From a virus: a stretch of 29,508 bases of DNA. The notes under the pieces are model-generated. The model searched no databases and was not told the DNA's origin. It worked only from the letters and a program-made list of their open reading frames with translations. The translations under genes were made by a program, and so were the position numbers. Shown here one piece after another: positions 1 through 5,959 of the stretch. Position 1 is the first letter of the stretch, and each line of letters begins with the position of its first letter. The stretch covers positions 1 through 29,508 of IMG/VR virus record IMGVR_UViG_3300035698_007354. One strand, written 5' to 3'.

Positions 1-107
1 AACTCCCCGGTGTAAATGTAATTAAGGCAAAAAATTGTAACATTTTCACCTAACAGTTTTGTGAATCCTTCACCTTCAATTTCCTGAACGTTTACCAGCT
101 TTTTCAT
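1..107 (-). CDS. Small conserved hypothetical protein, 3' end outside window
   Basis: Only the first 35 residues are present; the gene runs off the left edge. The protein begins MKKLVNVQEIEGEGFTKLLG and continues with a LNYIYTG stretch. A clear Shine-Dalgarno AAGGA lies just upstream of the ATG at 107. From memory it resembles the N-terminus of small proteins (roughly 80-100 aa) found on phages and integrative elements, with a pattern like LLGxxVTLFCxNYxYTG. No function is known to me for that family. It is the last visible gene of the leftward early operon. Confidence is good that it is a gene, low for any role. Confidence 0.6.
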   Translation of the reverse strand, partial: MKKLVNVQEIEGEGFTKLLGENVTIFCLNYIYTGE

Positions 108-124
108 ATTTTTCCTTATTTAAG

Positions 125-144
125 TGGTGGGGTAATTCCCACCA
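125..144. repeat. Short GC-rich hairpin
   Basis: TGGTGGG (125-131) and CCCACCA (138-144) form a perfect 7-bp stem around a 6-nt loop. It lies between the leftward gene ending at 246 and the start of the partial gene at 107, just upstream of that gene's ribosome binding site. No T-run follows on the minus strand, so it is not an obvious intrinsic terminator; it could shape the leader of the next gene. Confidence 0.45.
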
Positions 145-182
145 GGAAGCCGCCGACAGTATCAGCAGCAACCCGCTAGGAA

Positions 183-200
183 TTAGTCTAGCTTTGTCAT
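183..200 (-). other. Possible 5-codon mini-ORF with strong RBS
   Basis: On the minus strand a near-consensus Shine-Dalgarno (GGGAGGT, complement of 205-211) sits a few bases before ATG ACA AAG CTA GAC TAA, giving MTKLD. It lies in the 138-bp gap between two leftward genes, upstream of the hairpin at 125-144. An RBS this good with a stop after five codons could be a leader peptide or minigene, or the remnant of a lost gene. No attenuator pair is evident. Confidence 0.3.
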
Positions 201-245
201 TGGGACCTCCCTTATAGTTAAATGGTTAGATCACAAGACTACTCA

Positions 246-503
246 CTATCTTTTTATAAAGAGGATCTTTTCAAAGGCTTCAGTAATTGGGTGCTTGCTA
301 TAATATTCAAAACTATCAGACATCAACTCCAAAGCATTCACGGCTAAATCTGCAAGAGAAATACCTTCTGGAAACTCACCAAGTATTTCTATCATATACT
401 TGTTGACCAAAGCTTGGTGGTTCTTAGCGTTTATGTTAGCTCGGCTTTTATCATTTCGTTCTTTGATTGCGTTAAGTATCGCAACGTTTGATTGTGTTCC
501 CAT
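246..503 (-). CDS. Small early hypothetical protein (85 aa)
   Basis: The product is an 85-residue, mostly charged and helical protein beginning MGTQSNVAILNAIKERN, with no Cys, signal peptide or membrane segment. I do not recognise the family. The ATG at 503 is preceded by CTGGAG at good spacing, part of the ACTCAAACTGGAG element that also precedes the next two genes upstream. It is the third gene after the promoter at 1313-1340 and is probably cotranscribed with the HNH gene and the Cys-rich gene. Small size and position suggest an accessory early-phase role, but nothing in the sequence identifies it. Confidence 0.65.
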   Translation of the reverse strand: MGTQSNVAILNAIKERNDKSRANINAKNHQALVNKYMIEILGEFPEGISLADLAVNALELMSDSFEYYSKHPITEAFEKILFIKR

Positions 504-509
504 TACTTT

Positions 510-526
510 CTCCAGTTTGAGCTTTT
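510..526 (-). repeat. Leader element copy 1 (ACTCAAACTGG type)
   Basis: On the minus strand this reads AAAAGCTCAAACTGGAG and contains the SD of the 246-503 gene. Near-identical copies lie at 828-843 and 1249-1265, each directly upstream of a gene start, so this is a recurrent translation-initiation leader. Confidence 0.6.
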
Positions 527-529
527 ATT

Positions 530-820
530 TCATTTCACAGATTTGCTCAAAAGCTCTGATAACGAAGTTTGTTGTTCTGCTTTAAAAACTAGCTTTTGAA
601 ACTCAAGAAAAGTCATTCCGATAATTGTCTGAGGCTTATCCGTATGCTCTGGATAATACATTTTGTTAAAGCAGAAATCACATAAGTACCCGCCATCTTC
701 TTCATGAACTGCGCAATCATCACCACAAACACAGCATTCTTTTAAGTAACCTTCCCAATAAAATGTGTCTTCCATCTGGTCATAGTTTCTTTGGGCTTTT
801 TGAAAAAAATCATTAGCCAT
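530..820 (-). CDS. Small zinc-ribbon-like protein (96 aa)
   Basis: A 96-residue protein with two Cys pairs: CCVCGDDC around residues 29-36 and CDFC around 47-50. This arrangement (C-x2-C, about 10 residues, C-x2-C) fits a small zinc ribbon or knuckle. The N-terminal part is aromatic and acidic, the C-terminal part helical. The ATG at 820 is preceded by CTGGAGAT within the recurrent leader element. It follows the HNH gene with only a short gap. Zinc ribbons of this kind in early phage operons often bind nucleic acid or host proteins, but the specific role here is unknown. Confidence 0.7.
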   Translation of the reverse strand: MANDFFQKAQRNYDQMEDTFYWEGYLKECCVCGDDCAVHEEDGGYLCDFCFNKMYYPEHTDKPQTIIGMTFLEFQKLVFKAEQQTSLSELLSKSVK

Positions 821-827
821 TTTTAAT

Positions 828-843
828 CTCCAGTTTGAGTTTT
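828..843 (-). repeat. Leader element copy 2 (ACTCAAACTGG type)
   Basis: The minus-strand sequence AAACTCAAACTGGAG contains the SD of the 530-820 gene and overlaps the stop codon of the HNH gene upstream. The core is the same as in copies 1 and 3. Confidence 0.6.
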
Positions 844-1246
844 AGTTTATAGAGTTGATCACCTTGGCGACAGATCCTCTTTTTTCAATAAAATTTTGAG
901 CTTGCTTTAAGCACCCTTTCAGACTTCTCTTAGCACATTTTCTTACATGCCTTTCGATTGTGATTGTCTCTTTTCCCAAGTAAGAGCCTACTGACTTACA
1001 AAAAGACCTGACTGAACGATTACCTCTTGATGAATTACATTTTGAACAGCAAGTAACCAGATTTGATTCTTTGTTGTCTCCTCCCTTACTATGGGGTTTC
1101 AAATGGTCCAGGGTAAGTTTGATTCCATCCTCTATAGTAGCACCACAATAAGCACATGCCAGCCCATCTCTGAGGTAGATCGCCAATCTTTTCTTTTGTG
1201 TAATCCAATTCATACCTTGGTTCTTTTCTTTTCTACCAACCACCAA
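842..1246 (-). CDS. HNH endonuclease
   Basis: The protein carries a classical HNH signature. CAYCG supplies the first Cys pair, LTLDHLKPHSKGGDN is the beta-hairpin with the DH catalytic pair and the following His, NLVTCCSKCN is the second Cys pair with the helix Asn, and RG ends the motif. The enzyme should cleave DNA using one divalent metal, with a structural zinc held by the four Cys. The best RBS (GGGGG in the recurrent leader element) lies close before a TTG at 1246; an ATG at 1213 is the alternative, giving 123 aa with the domain intact. It is the first gene after the promoter at 1313-1340. It sits far from the terminase, so it may be a free-standing homing-type nuclease rather than a packaging partner. 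Confidence 0.9.
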   Translation of the reverse strand: MVVGRKEKNQGMNWITQKKRLAIYLRDGLACAYCGATIEDGIKLTLDHLKPHSKGGDNKESNLVTCCSKCNSSRGNRSVRSFCKSVGSYLGKETITIERHVRKCAKRSLKGCLKQAQNFIEKRGSVAKVINSIN

Positions 1247-1248
1247 TA

Positions 1249-1265
1249 CCCCCAGTTTGAGTTTT
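1249..1265 (-). repeat. Leader element copy 3 (ACTCAAACTGG type)
   Basis: The minus strand reads CAAAACTCAAACTGGGG directly before the TTG start at 1246. It differs from copies 1 and 2 mainly in GGAG becoming GGGG. It lies about 40-57 nt downstream of the predicted transcription start. Confidence 0.6.
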
Positions 1266-1312
1266 GTGAGTCATCACGTAGGATACCAACCCGTCTTGCG
1301 TCGTACGATTTA

Positions 1313-1340
1313 ATTATATCCCAAAAAAAGCTTTTGTAAA
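1313..1340 (-). promoter_or_regulatory. Sigma70-type promoter for HNH operon
   Basis: On the minus strand TTTACA (complement of 1335-1340) and a perfect TATAAT (complement of 1313-1318) are separated by 16 nt. Transcription would begin near 1306 and run left into the HNH endonuclease gene with a leader of about 60 nt. The flanks are strongly AT-rich. Together with the hairpin at 1477-1516, this suggests the 1587-6166 operon and the HNH operon are separate transcription units. Confidence 0.7.
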
Positions 1341-1476
1341 CACTTTTTTTAAATTATTTTTACAATAAACAACAAAAAAGCCCAGGATACTTGGTACTAC
1401 TGACTTTAGAGACTTTTTCAGTAAGAGGCATATAATTAGAAAAATTGATTCAGATCAACTACACTTTACTGATAAG

Positions 1477-1516
1477 CTGGGAAAACTGAATTATCACAGA
1501 ATTTTCAGTTTCCCAG
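1477..1516. repeat. Long imperfect hairpin with competing outer arm
   Basis: CTGGGAAAACTGAA (1477-1490) pairs with TTCAGTTTCCCAG (1504-1516): 13 bp with one bulged A and a 13-nt loop. The last bases of the right arm also belong to CAGTAAA (1514-1520), which can instead pair with TTTACTG (1466-1472), so two structures are mutually exclusive. It lies about 70 bp past the end of the 1587-1796 gene. It lacks a T-tract on either strand, so a plain intrinsic terminator is not certain. Confidence 0.55.
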
Positions 1517-1586
1517 TAAAACTGATTTTATTAAATTGGTACGGTTTTATCAAGTTCCGCTTAAAATCCCAATAGAAATTCAGAGT

Positions 1587-1796
1587 TCATTTTTCTAGGA
1601 GTTGCTTGAATTTTTCCTTATTTTCGTAGTACCATTTAACAATACATTTTGTTGGGTCGTCTGATTCCATAATCAATTTATGATTATCAACAAACTCTTG
1701 CATCGCACCTTCAAGTTCCTGGACTCGGAGGTGCAAACCTTCTATTTCAGTTTGACAATAATCCCAGTCAAGTTTTTTCTGTTTAGTCTTTTTCAT
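1587..1796 (-). CDS. Small early coiled-coil-like protein (69-72 aa)
   Basis: A short charged protein (MKKTKQKKLDWDYCQTEIEG at its start) with a heptad-like LHLRVQELEGAMQEF segment in the middle, suggesting a coiled coil. There is no membrane segment or known domain. The ATG at 1796 overlaps the TGA of the upstream gene as ATGA, pointing to translational coupling; an in-frame ATG at 1805 would add three residues. It is the last gene of the long early operon before the hairpin region. The function is not recognised. Confidence 0.6.
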   Translation of the reverse strand: MKKTKQKKLDWDYCQTEIEGLHLRVQELEGAMQEFVDNHKLIMESDDPTKCIVKWYYENKEKFKQLLEK

Positions 1797-2212
1797 TTCC
1801 CACATTCCCAGGGAGGTTTGATCACTTCAAGTATATCAAAACCAGCAGCATCAACCAAAGGCTGAAGCCGGTTCCATTCTTTGTTTTGGCCGTTTTTGTC
1901 TGCCATCTCTGATAGATCACGCAAATCTCTTCTGATCATGTCGTTAAGTGCTAATACTGAATGGTGTAGTGATTCCCAATTATTTTTATTAACCAGTTCT
2001 TCAACAGTCAAAATCTCCGGCTCTGCTCCGATGATTTCCCAATCATCTGCAATATAATGATCTTTATAAAGAGATTTTCCGCTACCTATCATTTTAACTT
2101 CAATACTTCCTGAAGCTATTTCGACAATTTCAAACCACGGCTCCAAATTAGATTTTATTCTACCAAGTTTATCGCCAGGACTAGCTTTTTCTATTGCATC
2201 AATTAGTTTCAT
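1793..2212 (-). CDS. Early protein with ADDWEII motif (possibly DUF2829-related)
   Basis: A 139-residue protein. The first 65 residues (MKLIDAIEKASPGDKLGRIK onward) look like a small beta domain ending in HYIADDWEIIGAEPE. The ADDWE ending is common in a broad group of small phage proteins that includes DUF2829, the family containing the Thoeris anti-defence protein Tad2. The usual middle part of that family is not obvious here, so the relation is weak. Residues from about 68 to 139 form a separate helical region (LTVEELVNKNN to ILEVIKPPW). A strong SD AAAGGAGAT precedes the ATG at 2212. It sits directly downstream of the structured element at 2232-2321 and is coupled to the next gene by ATGA. 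Confidence 0.65.
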   Translation of the reverse strand: MKLIDAIEKASPGDKLGRIKSNLEPWFEIVEIASGSIEVKMIGSGKSLYKDHYIADDWEIIGAEPEILTVEELVNKNNWESLHHSVLALNDMIRRDLRDLSEMADKNGQNKEWNRLQPLVDAAGFDILEVIKPPWECGK

Positions 2213-2231
2213 CTTTAATCTCCTTTAGGTT

Positions 2232-2321
2232 AAACAGCCAGTGCCCGCACCTGATACCAGATACACTTGGTATTTCCCTAATCCTGCGGCTAAACTTCTT
2301 TCCCTCAACACTGGCTGCTTT
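2232..2321 (-). ncRNA. Nested three-stem hairpin in operon gap (structured leader)
   Basis: The 122-bp gap between the DUF3850 gene and the next gene contains three properly nested inverted repeats. The outer arms are CAGCCAGTG (2235-2243) and CACTGGCTG (2309-2317), 9 bp, extendable by AAA/TTT past one bulge. The middle arms are CCGCA (2245-2249) and TGCGG (2285-2289). The inner arms are ATACCA (2254-2259) and TGGTAT (2268-2273) with an 8-nt loop. In the leftward transcript this long stem ends a few bases before the SD of the 1793-2212 gene, so it may control that gene or be a small stable RNA. A weak overlapping reading frame (2199-2405) also crosses the area; I favour RNA structure. Confidence 0.5.
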
Positions 2322-2334
2322 TGTGTATTTGTGG

Positions 2335-2577
2335 TTACCAGTTAAAAATACAATACCCAAGTTCCAAACCATATTTTCCACCATCCAAAACATAACGTAT
2401 TTCAACAGGTAGAAGTGACCTGCCAGTTTTCACACCTTCGACAACCTCTTCAAGATAAACCATATCACCCCTTTTAAAATCATGGTCATTCTTTCTAAGC
2501 TCAAACCTTTTTGTTCCTCGTTCGACCATCTGGTAATATTCTGTTTCTGTTTTTAAGTAATGGTGTTTTCTGCTCAT
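2335..2577 (-). CDS. DUF3850 (ASCH/PUA-like) protein
   Basis: The 80-residue protein matches the DUF3850 pattern throughout: H-x-LKT near the N-terminus, FELRKNDHDFKRGDMVYLEE in the middle, and a C-terminal IRYVLDGGKYGLELGY block. DUF3850 belongs to the ASCH/PUA-like superfamily, small beta-barrels believed to bind RNA or modified nucleotides; many phages encode one among their early genes. The length is normal for the family. The ATG at 2577 has AGGGGAT upstream. Its substrate cannot be read from the sequence. Confidence 0.85.
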   Translation of the reverse strand: MSRKHHYLKTETEYYQMVERGTKRFELRKNDHDFKRGDMVYLEEVVEGVKTGRSLLPVEIRYVLDGGKYGLELGYCIFNW

Positions 2578-2608
2578 CCTATCCCCTGTGTTATAGATGT
2601 GTTGTTGG

Positions 2609-2776
2609 TTAACGTCCTAAGCGGTTCTCTGCTGTCCAGAACCTCCATTCCTTGCCTGATTTTACCGCCATTCTTTCTTTCCTGTTATCATCAACCATCT
2701 TGACATATTTCCCAATAGAATGGTTGTAACCCATGTTCTCAATGACTTTGTATTTCTTTCCGTCTATTGTAACCAT
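2609..2776 (-). CDS. Small basic hypothetical protein (55 aa)
   Basis: A 55-residue ORF beginning MVTIDGKKYKVIENMGYNHS and ending in FWTAENRLGR. It is supported by context: its ATG shares one base with the TGA of the upstream gene (TGATG), it fills an otherwise empty 200-bp gap, and its composition is that of a compact beta protein (alternating VTI, KYKVI, KYVKMV, RMAVK, WRFW). I recognise no family. It is presumably translated by coupling with the 2776-3198 gene. Confidence 0.6.
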   Translation of the reverse strand: MVTIDGKKYKVIENMGYNHSIGKYVKMVDDNRKERMAVKSGKEWRFWTAENRLGR

Positions 2777-3198
2777 CACACCACCTTAGTTTTAACTGCA
2801 ATCAGGATCTGTTTTTCTTGATCCCAGATTGCGTGTTTGTTTTCGACTAGCCAGATCACTGCTGCGGCTAATCCACATGCCATATTTTCGTGATCTGGTA
2901 GGTCGTCAAACCATTCCAAGACTTCTCTGTCTAACCTGTTCAGTTGGTACATTTCAAAGTGATCATTCCATATAACTCTAAACCCTGCGTTGAACAACGC
3001 CCTTCCAAGCTCTGCAACGTCCGGGGCAGGAATTTGATCACATCCTTGATAATACTGTTGTTGATGGAATGTGGCTATGTTTCTTATACTCCAAGATCCA
3101 CCTGCATATAGCCAAACTTTTTCACATTCAAAAACAATCCCATTCTTAACAAACCATTCTGCCTGTTCAATGGGGCAGTGCTTCCATTCGTTGTTCAT
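2776..3198 (-). CDS. Hypothetical early protein (140 aa)
   Basis: I chose the ATG at 3198 because it has the SD AGAGGAGTT at ideal spacing; an in-frame extension to 3243 has no RBS. The protein is rich in Trp and aromatic residues (NNEWKHCPIEQAEWFVKNG near the start, FEMYQLNRLDREVLEWFDDL in the middle) and ends with a hydrophobic helix (LAAAVIWLVENKH). No catalytic motif is recognised. The stop overlaps the start of the 55-aa gene. It is part of the compact early operon downstream of the primase-helicase. Confidence 0.65.
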   Translation of the reverse strand: MNNEWKHCPIEQAEWFVKNGIVFECEKVWLYAGGSWSIRNIATFHQQQYYQGCDQIPAPDVAELGRALFNAGFRVIWNDHFEMYQLNRLDREVLEWFDDLPDHENMACGLAAAVIWLVENKHAIWDQEKQILIAVKTKVV

Positions 3199-3278
3199 AA
3201 CTCCTCTGGGTTTATTTTTCTTCCAGGTCTTAGATTTTACCAATCAAATCGATTTGCATATCGATACCGTATCCAAGA

Positions 3279-3548
3279 TTAAAAAACGCCGGGTGTTGTA
3301 TCTTCAAAACAGCTTTGAGCGTAGCGTTCCAGCAGGCTTTTAATGATGGGTTGACAGTTATTAATCGACCTGCATTTGCTTGTTCGTATTCGTTCCGCCA
3401 AAACAACCGGCTCCAAGGGCTCAAAAAAGTCTTGGTAAACCATTCCGTGTTTGCACTGATAGCACCGTAAGACAGTCATATCTCTTCGGGCACTGGCTAG
3501 TGTTTCAACGGTTGGTTTGTGTTTACACTCCTCACATTTATCACTCAT
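3279..3548 (-). CDS. Small Cys-pair protein, probably frameshifted
   Basis: The first 41 residues contain two Cys pairs, CEEC and CYQC, typical of a small zinc ribbon. After an in-phase T6 run (complement of 3423-3428) the frame continues with a low-complexity tail to 3279. The alternative frame reached by dropping one T reads LSPWSRLFWRNEYEQANAG, then NPSLKACWNATLKAVLKI and AFFNLGYGIDMQIDLI, ending at 3230. That looks far more like folded protein and would stop about 30 nt before the next start. I therefore suspect the true product is about 105 aa spanning 3230-3548, with a base error or real frameshift in the homopolymer. The start overlaps the upstream gene by 8 bp. Confidence 0.55.
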   Translation of the reverse strand: MSDKCEECKHKPTVETLASARRDMTVLRCYQCKHGMVYQDFFEPLEPVVLAERIRTSKCRSINNCQPIIKSLLERYAQSCFEDTTPGVF

Positions 3549-3792
3549 CTTTTGTTCCTGTATTAAAGATTGAGGAAAGTTTGTCCTTTAGTTTATCAAC
3601 TATGGACTTTGGGACATAAGCGCTAATTTTAACAACCCTGGATTGTTCCATTGGCTCATCGGTAGTCCCTATGGCATTATACTCACAACTGGCGGCCTGG
3701 ATAGCGTCTATTATATCGTACACATAGACATTGAAAGCATACCCATTTTCAAACTCAATGAAGTACCACCTTGGGCTTTGATTACCGTCCAT
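3541..3792 (-). CDS. Small hypothetical protein (83 aa)
   Basis: The protein begins MDGNQSPRWYFIEFENGYAF and continues with a strand-rich domain (FNVYVYDIIDAIQAA) followed by a helical C-terminus. The combination FIEFENGYAFNVYVYDIIDA suggests a small alpha/beta fold, with no known motif. The ATG at 3792 is preceded by GGGGGGAAAAG. It overlaps the 38-aa membrane ORF upstream by 11 bp and the Cys-rich ORF downstream by 8 bp, so it is embedded in a translationally coupled string. Confidence 0.65.
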   Translation of the reverse strand: MDGNQSPRWYFIEFENGYAFNVYVYDIIDAIQAASCEYNAIGTTDEPMEQSRVVKISAYVPKSIVDKLKDKLSSIFNTGTKDE

Positions 3793-3898
3793 CTTTTCCC
3801 CCCATAATTATGACTGCTAGAATTAGAATCATGTCCCTAATGGGAATACCAAATGAGTCTGCCTCTTTAATTATTAAGTCAGCTATATTACCCATCAT
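3782..3898 (-). CDS. Tiny membrane protein (38 aa)
   Basis: This 38-codon ORF starts at an ATG sharing one base with the primase-helicase stop (TAATG) and ends 11 bp inside the next gene. The product is MMGNIADLIIKEADSFGIPI followed by RDMILILAVIIMGGKDGR; the MILILAVIIMG stretch is a single short membrane segment with a basic C-terminus. The tight overlap on both sides supports it as a real gene. Such peptides in phage early operons often act on the host membrane or membrane-bound enzymes, but that is inference. Confidence 0.55.
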   Translation of the reverse strand: MMGNIADLIIKEADSFGIPIRDMILILAVIIMGGKDGR

Positions 3899-5934
3899 TA
3901 AAACTTACCAGCTACGACCTTCGACCCACCCTTCAACATGCTCTTCTTCCCGGCTTTTCTAAAGTGGTCGTTGATCTCATCACGTGTATTATGGGATGGT
4001 TCTAGCCAATATGCTTGGTTGCGCACGCAGAAGTACCTTCCAGGTGTAAATGGTGTACTTTGCGGAGGTCCGAGAACCTCCCCGTTGAACATCAACTTAA
4101 AATGAGGGCGCAAAGCCCTGGACATCCCAGACGCTGAAACTTTGGTTTGCTTGTCATCATGAGCAAGGTTGAACAGCTCCATCAATTCAGATGATTTGAA
4201 CATATCACGTTTATCAAGCTTACCAAGAATTGAAGCTGGGTCGAAGAGTAGCTGGTCAACCCACATTCCCAATGTTGATCTATTCTCCTCTATCATGATC
4301 TTCTTCGCCTCTGTCACATACGCACGCCCATATGGATCAAAATGCTCTGCAAGCTCGTATTCATACTTATAGTAGTAGAACAATGCAGCAGGCCCACTTA
4401 ACAGCATCCAATTATTAACATAATCCCTGAAGAACTTAGCCGTTAGTTTATGGTCTTTCATTTCATGAATAAACATACGTCTATCGTTGTCCTCTAAGAA
4501 AAAAGCGGTGGATCTGTTTGAGGTGAAGTAGAAGTTGATTCTATTATCGATGTAGTAAGCTTGCATGTACTTGCGGTTTACCCTGAGCTTATCACCAGTA
4601 ATCAGTTGCTTTAAGATATCAGCAGATACTCTGGACTTATCTGAACCAGTTATTTCTGACCCCATGATAAATTGTTTGTCGTAATACTCTGTGAAATCTG
4701 ATTGTAGGGATGACTCTGTGATCTCTTGAAAGTTAGCATCACCAAAAATGCGACCCAACGTCCCACCTATAAGTGTTTTACCAGTCCCAGTTGGTATGGA
4801 CCACAGCAGGCAGGCTTGGAAGAGTTTGATACCGGGTTGCTTAAACTGTATGGCAACCCATGACTCAAACCAGGATCTGGCTTTATCATCACCACCAAAG
4901 ACAGCATCCAATAGAGCCAACCATGGCGAGATATCACCTTTCTCTGGCAGCAGCCCCCACCCACCCCATGAGTTGTAATCACCGCTTGGTGTAAATTGCG
5001 GCTCACCAGGAGCGTATACCTTACTTCGTGCATCAGACCTATACTCCCACTCTTTCCACTTCTTTGCAGTTCTTTGCTCTTTTAATTTAGGTTTTCCAGA
5101 TTCGCTGACTAAGAACTCAGTGAAGAAGTGATTTGAATACCTGGAGTTGCACCAGTTGTCCATTGAATACATGAACCCGGTTTTATGCTCGATTACTTTA
5201 TCTATCTCATGGATGTAGGTGAATTTCTCATTCACATCATGCAGCGCTTTTGAGGAGCTATACTCTTTTGATAGATCAACCAAATCCTGGAAACTCTCCT
5301 TTCCAGCAGCCACAATGAAATCATCCAGGCCAGTATTCGGCATATTGGGCAAAGCTGGGAGGTAGGTGATGTGGGGTATGGCTCCTTTCTTTAATAGCAA
5401 TTTAGCTAATTGGCTCAGCGCCATGTGCACATTCGCATTGGTGGCTAGATCACTGTCAAAAACAAGGTAGACTTTCCGCTTTTCCCATGTAAATAGTTGA
5501 AAGTCTTCGATCTCTGCCAGTTTCTTTTTTTTGCTTTTCCAGTTCCACACGCCACCAAGGCCGATTGTGGGGAAGCCTTCTTTGCACGCTTTCGCTGCTT
5601 TGAATTCACCCTCTGTTATGAATAATGGTTTCTTGATATTATTCTTAATTTTTTTGAAGTTACAATTTGAGGGGAGGTAGAATCTAGGTGTGAACGAAGC
5701 TGGTTGTGTGTACCTTTGATTTTTCTTGAAACTAACTACTGGTTTACCAATGTACCTGATACGGTAAAACTCTGTTTTCTTTCCATTTATATCATGATAA
5801 TTAATTTTAAGTGCTTTTCTTTTCTCGAAATACGAAACTAACTCCTTCGCATTACTAATAGACTCAAAATTCAGAACACCAAAATCAGTTTTATTAAGCC
5901 CAGACTCATCGAGCTTCAGCAGAATCTCTTTCAT
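3898..5934 (-). CDS. Phage replication primase-helicase (Toprim/DUF3854 + SF3-type)
   Basis: A 678-residue replication protein. The N-terminal half has a Toprim-like module: PLFITEGEFKAAKA (Glu near residues 108-110), VYLVFDSD (160-162) and GLDDF (202-206), as in DUF3854. The C-terminal half is a D5/P4-type superfamily 3 helicase: Walker A PTGTGKT (381-387), an IMGSEITG Walker B-like segment (423-430), NFYFTSNRS (467-474) as motif C, and RRMFIHEM. It should unwind, and perhaps prime, phage DNA. I use the ATG at 5934, 25 bp after the preceding gene; an extension to 6018 would overlap that gene's coding end. It lies close to the repeat array at 6272-6644, the likely origin. Confidence 0.85.
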   Translation of the reverse strand: MKEILLKLDESGLNKTDFGVLNFESISNAKELVSYFEKRKALKINYHDINGKKTEFYRIRYIGKPVVSFKKNQRYTQPASFTPRFYLPSNCNFKKIKNNIKKPLFITEGEFKAAKACKEGFPTIGLGGVWNWKSKKKKLAEIEDFQLFTWEKRKVYLVFDSDLATNANVHMALSQLAKLLLKKGAIPHITYLPALPNMPNTGLDDFIVAAGKESFQDLVDLSKEYSSSKALHDVNEKFTYIHEIDKVIEHKTGFMYSMDNWCNSRYSNHFFTEFLVSESGKPKLKEQRTAKKWKEWEYRSDARSKVYAPGEPQFTPSGDYNSWGGWGLLPEKGDISPWLALLDAVFGGDDKARSWFESWVAIQFKQPGIKLFQACLLWSIPTGTGKTLIGGTLGRIFGDANFQEITESSLQSDFTEYYDKQFIMGSEITGSDKSRVSADILKQLITGDKLRVNRKYMQAYYIDNRINFYFTSNRSTAFFLEDNDRRMFIHEMKDHKLTAKFFRDYVNNWMLLSGPAALFYYYKYEYELAEHFDPYGRAYVTEAKKIMIEENRSTLGMWVDQLLFDPASILGKLDKRDMFKSSELMELFNLAHDDKQTKVSASGMSRALRPHFKLMFNGEVLGPPQSTPFTPGRYFCVRNQAYWLEPSHNTRDEINDHFRKAGKKSMLKGGSKVVAGKF

Positions 5935-5959
5935 TGAGACAAACCTAATTAAAATGTTA

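Larger units (their letters stand above)
1247..1586. other. Intergenic control region between two leftward units
   Basis: This 340-bp gap holds no convincing gene. It contains the promoter at 1313-1340, the hairpin at 1477-1516 and several short TTACTG/CAGTAA words (near 1432, 1466 and 1514) that can pair with one another. The remainder is AT-rich sequence in which I see nothing else. Confidence 0.5.

Noticed and set aside
205-250. tRNA-like 5' half (TTATAGTTAAATGGTTAGATC)
   Set aside because: The D-arm-like wording is suggestive, but there is no complementary anticodon stem, no GTTCGA T-loop and no acceptor pairing downstream; the area is better explained by the minus-strand RBS and mini-ORF.
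2199-2405. 68-codon minus-strand reading frame overlapping two genes
   Set aside because: It overlaps the DUF3850 gene by 71 bp, starts without an SD, and its unique part coincides with the nested hairpin. Its last codons are just the SD and start region of the next gene. A small possibility of a shorter real gene remains.
3245-3256. 12-bp palindrome CAAATCGATTTG
   Set aside because: It is a single copy at a gene junction in AT-rich sequence with no associated promoter or repeat; chance is likely.
3230-3424. Separate 64-aa gene with TTG start
   Set aside because: No RBS and the start lies inside another gene; better explained as the frameshifted 3' part of the 3548 gene.
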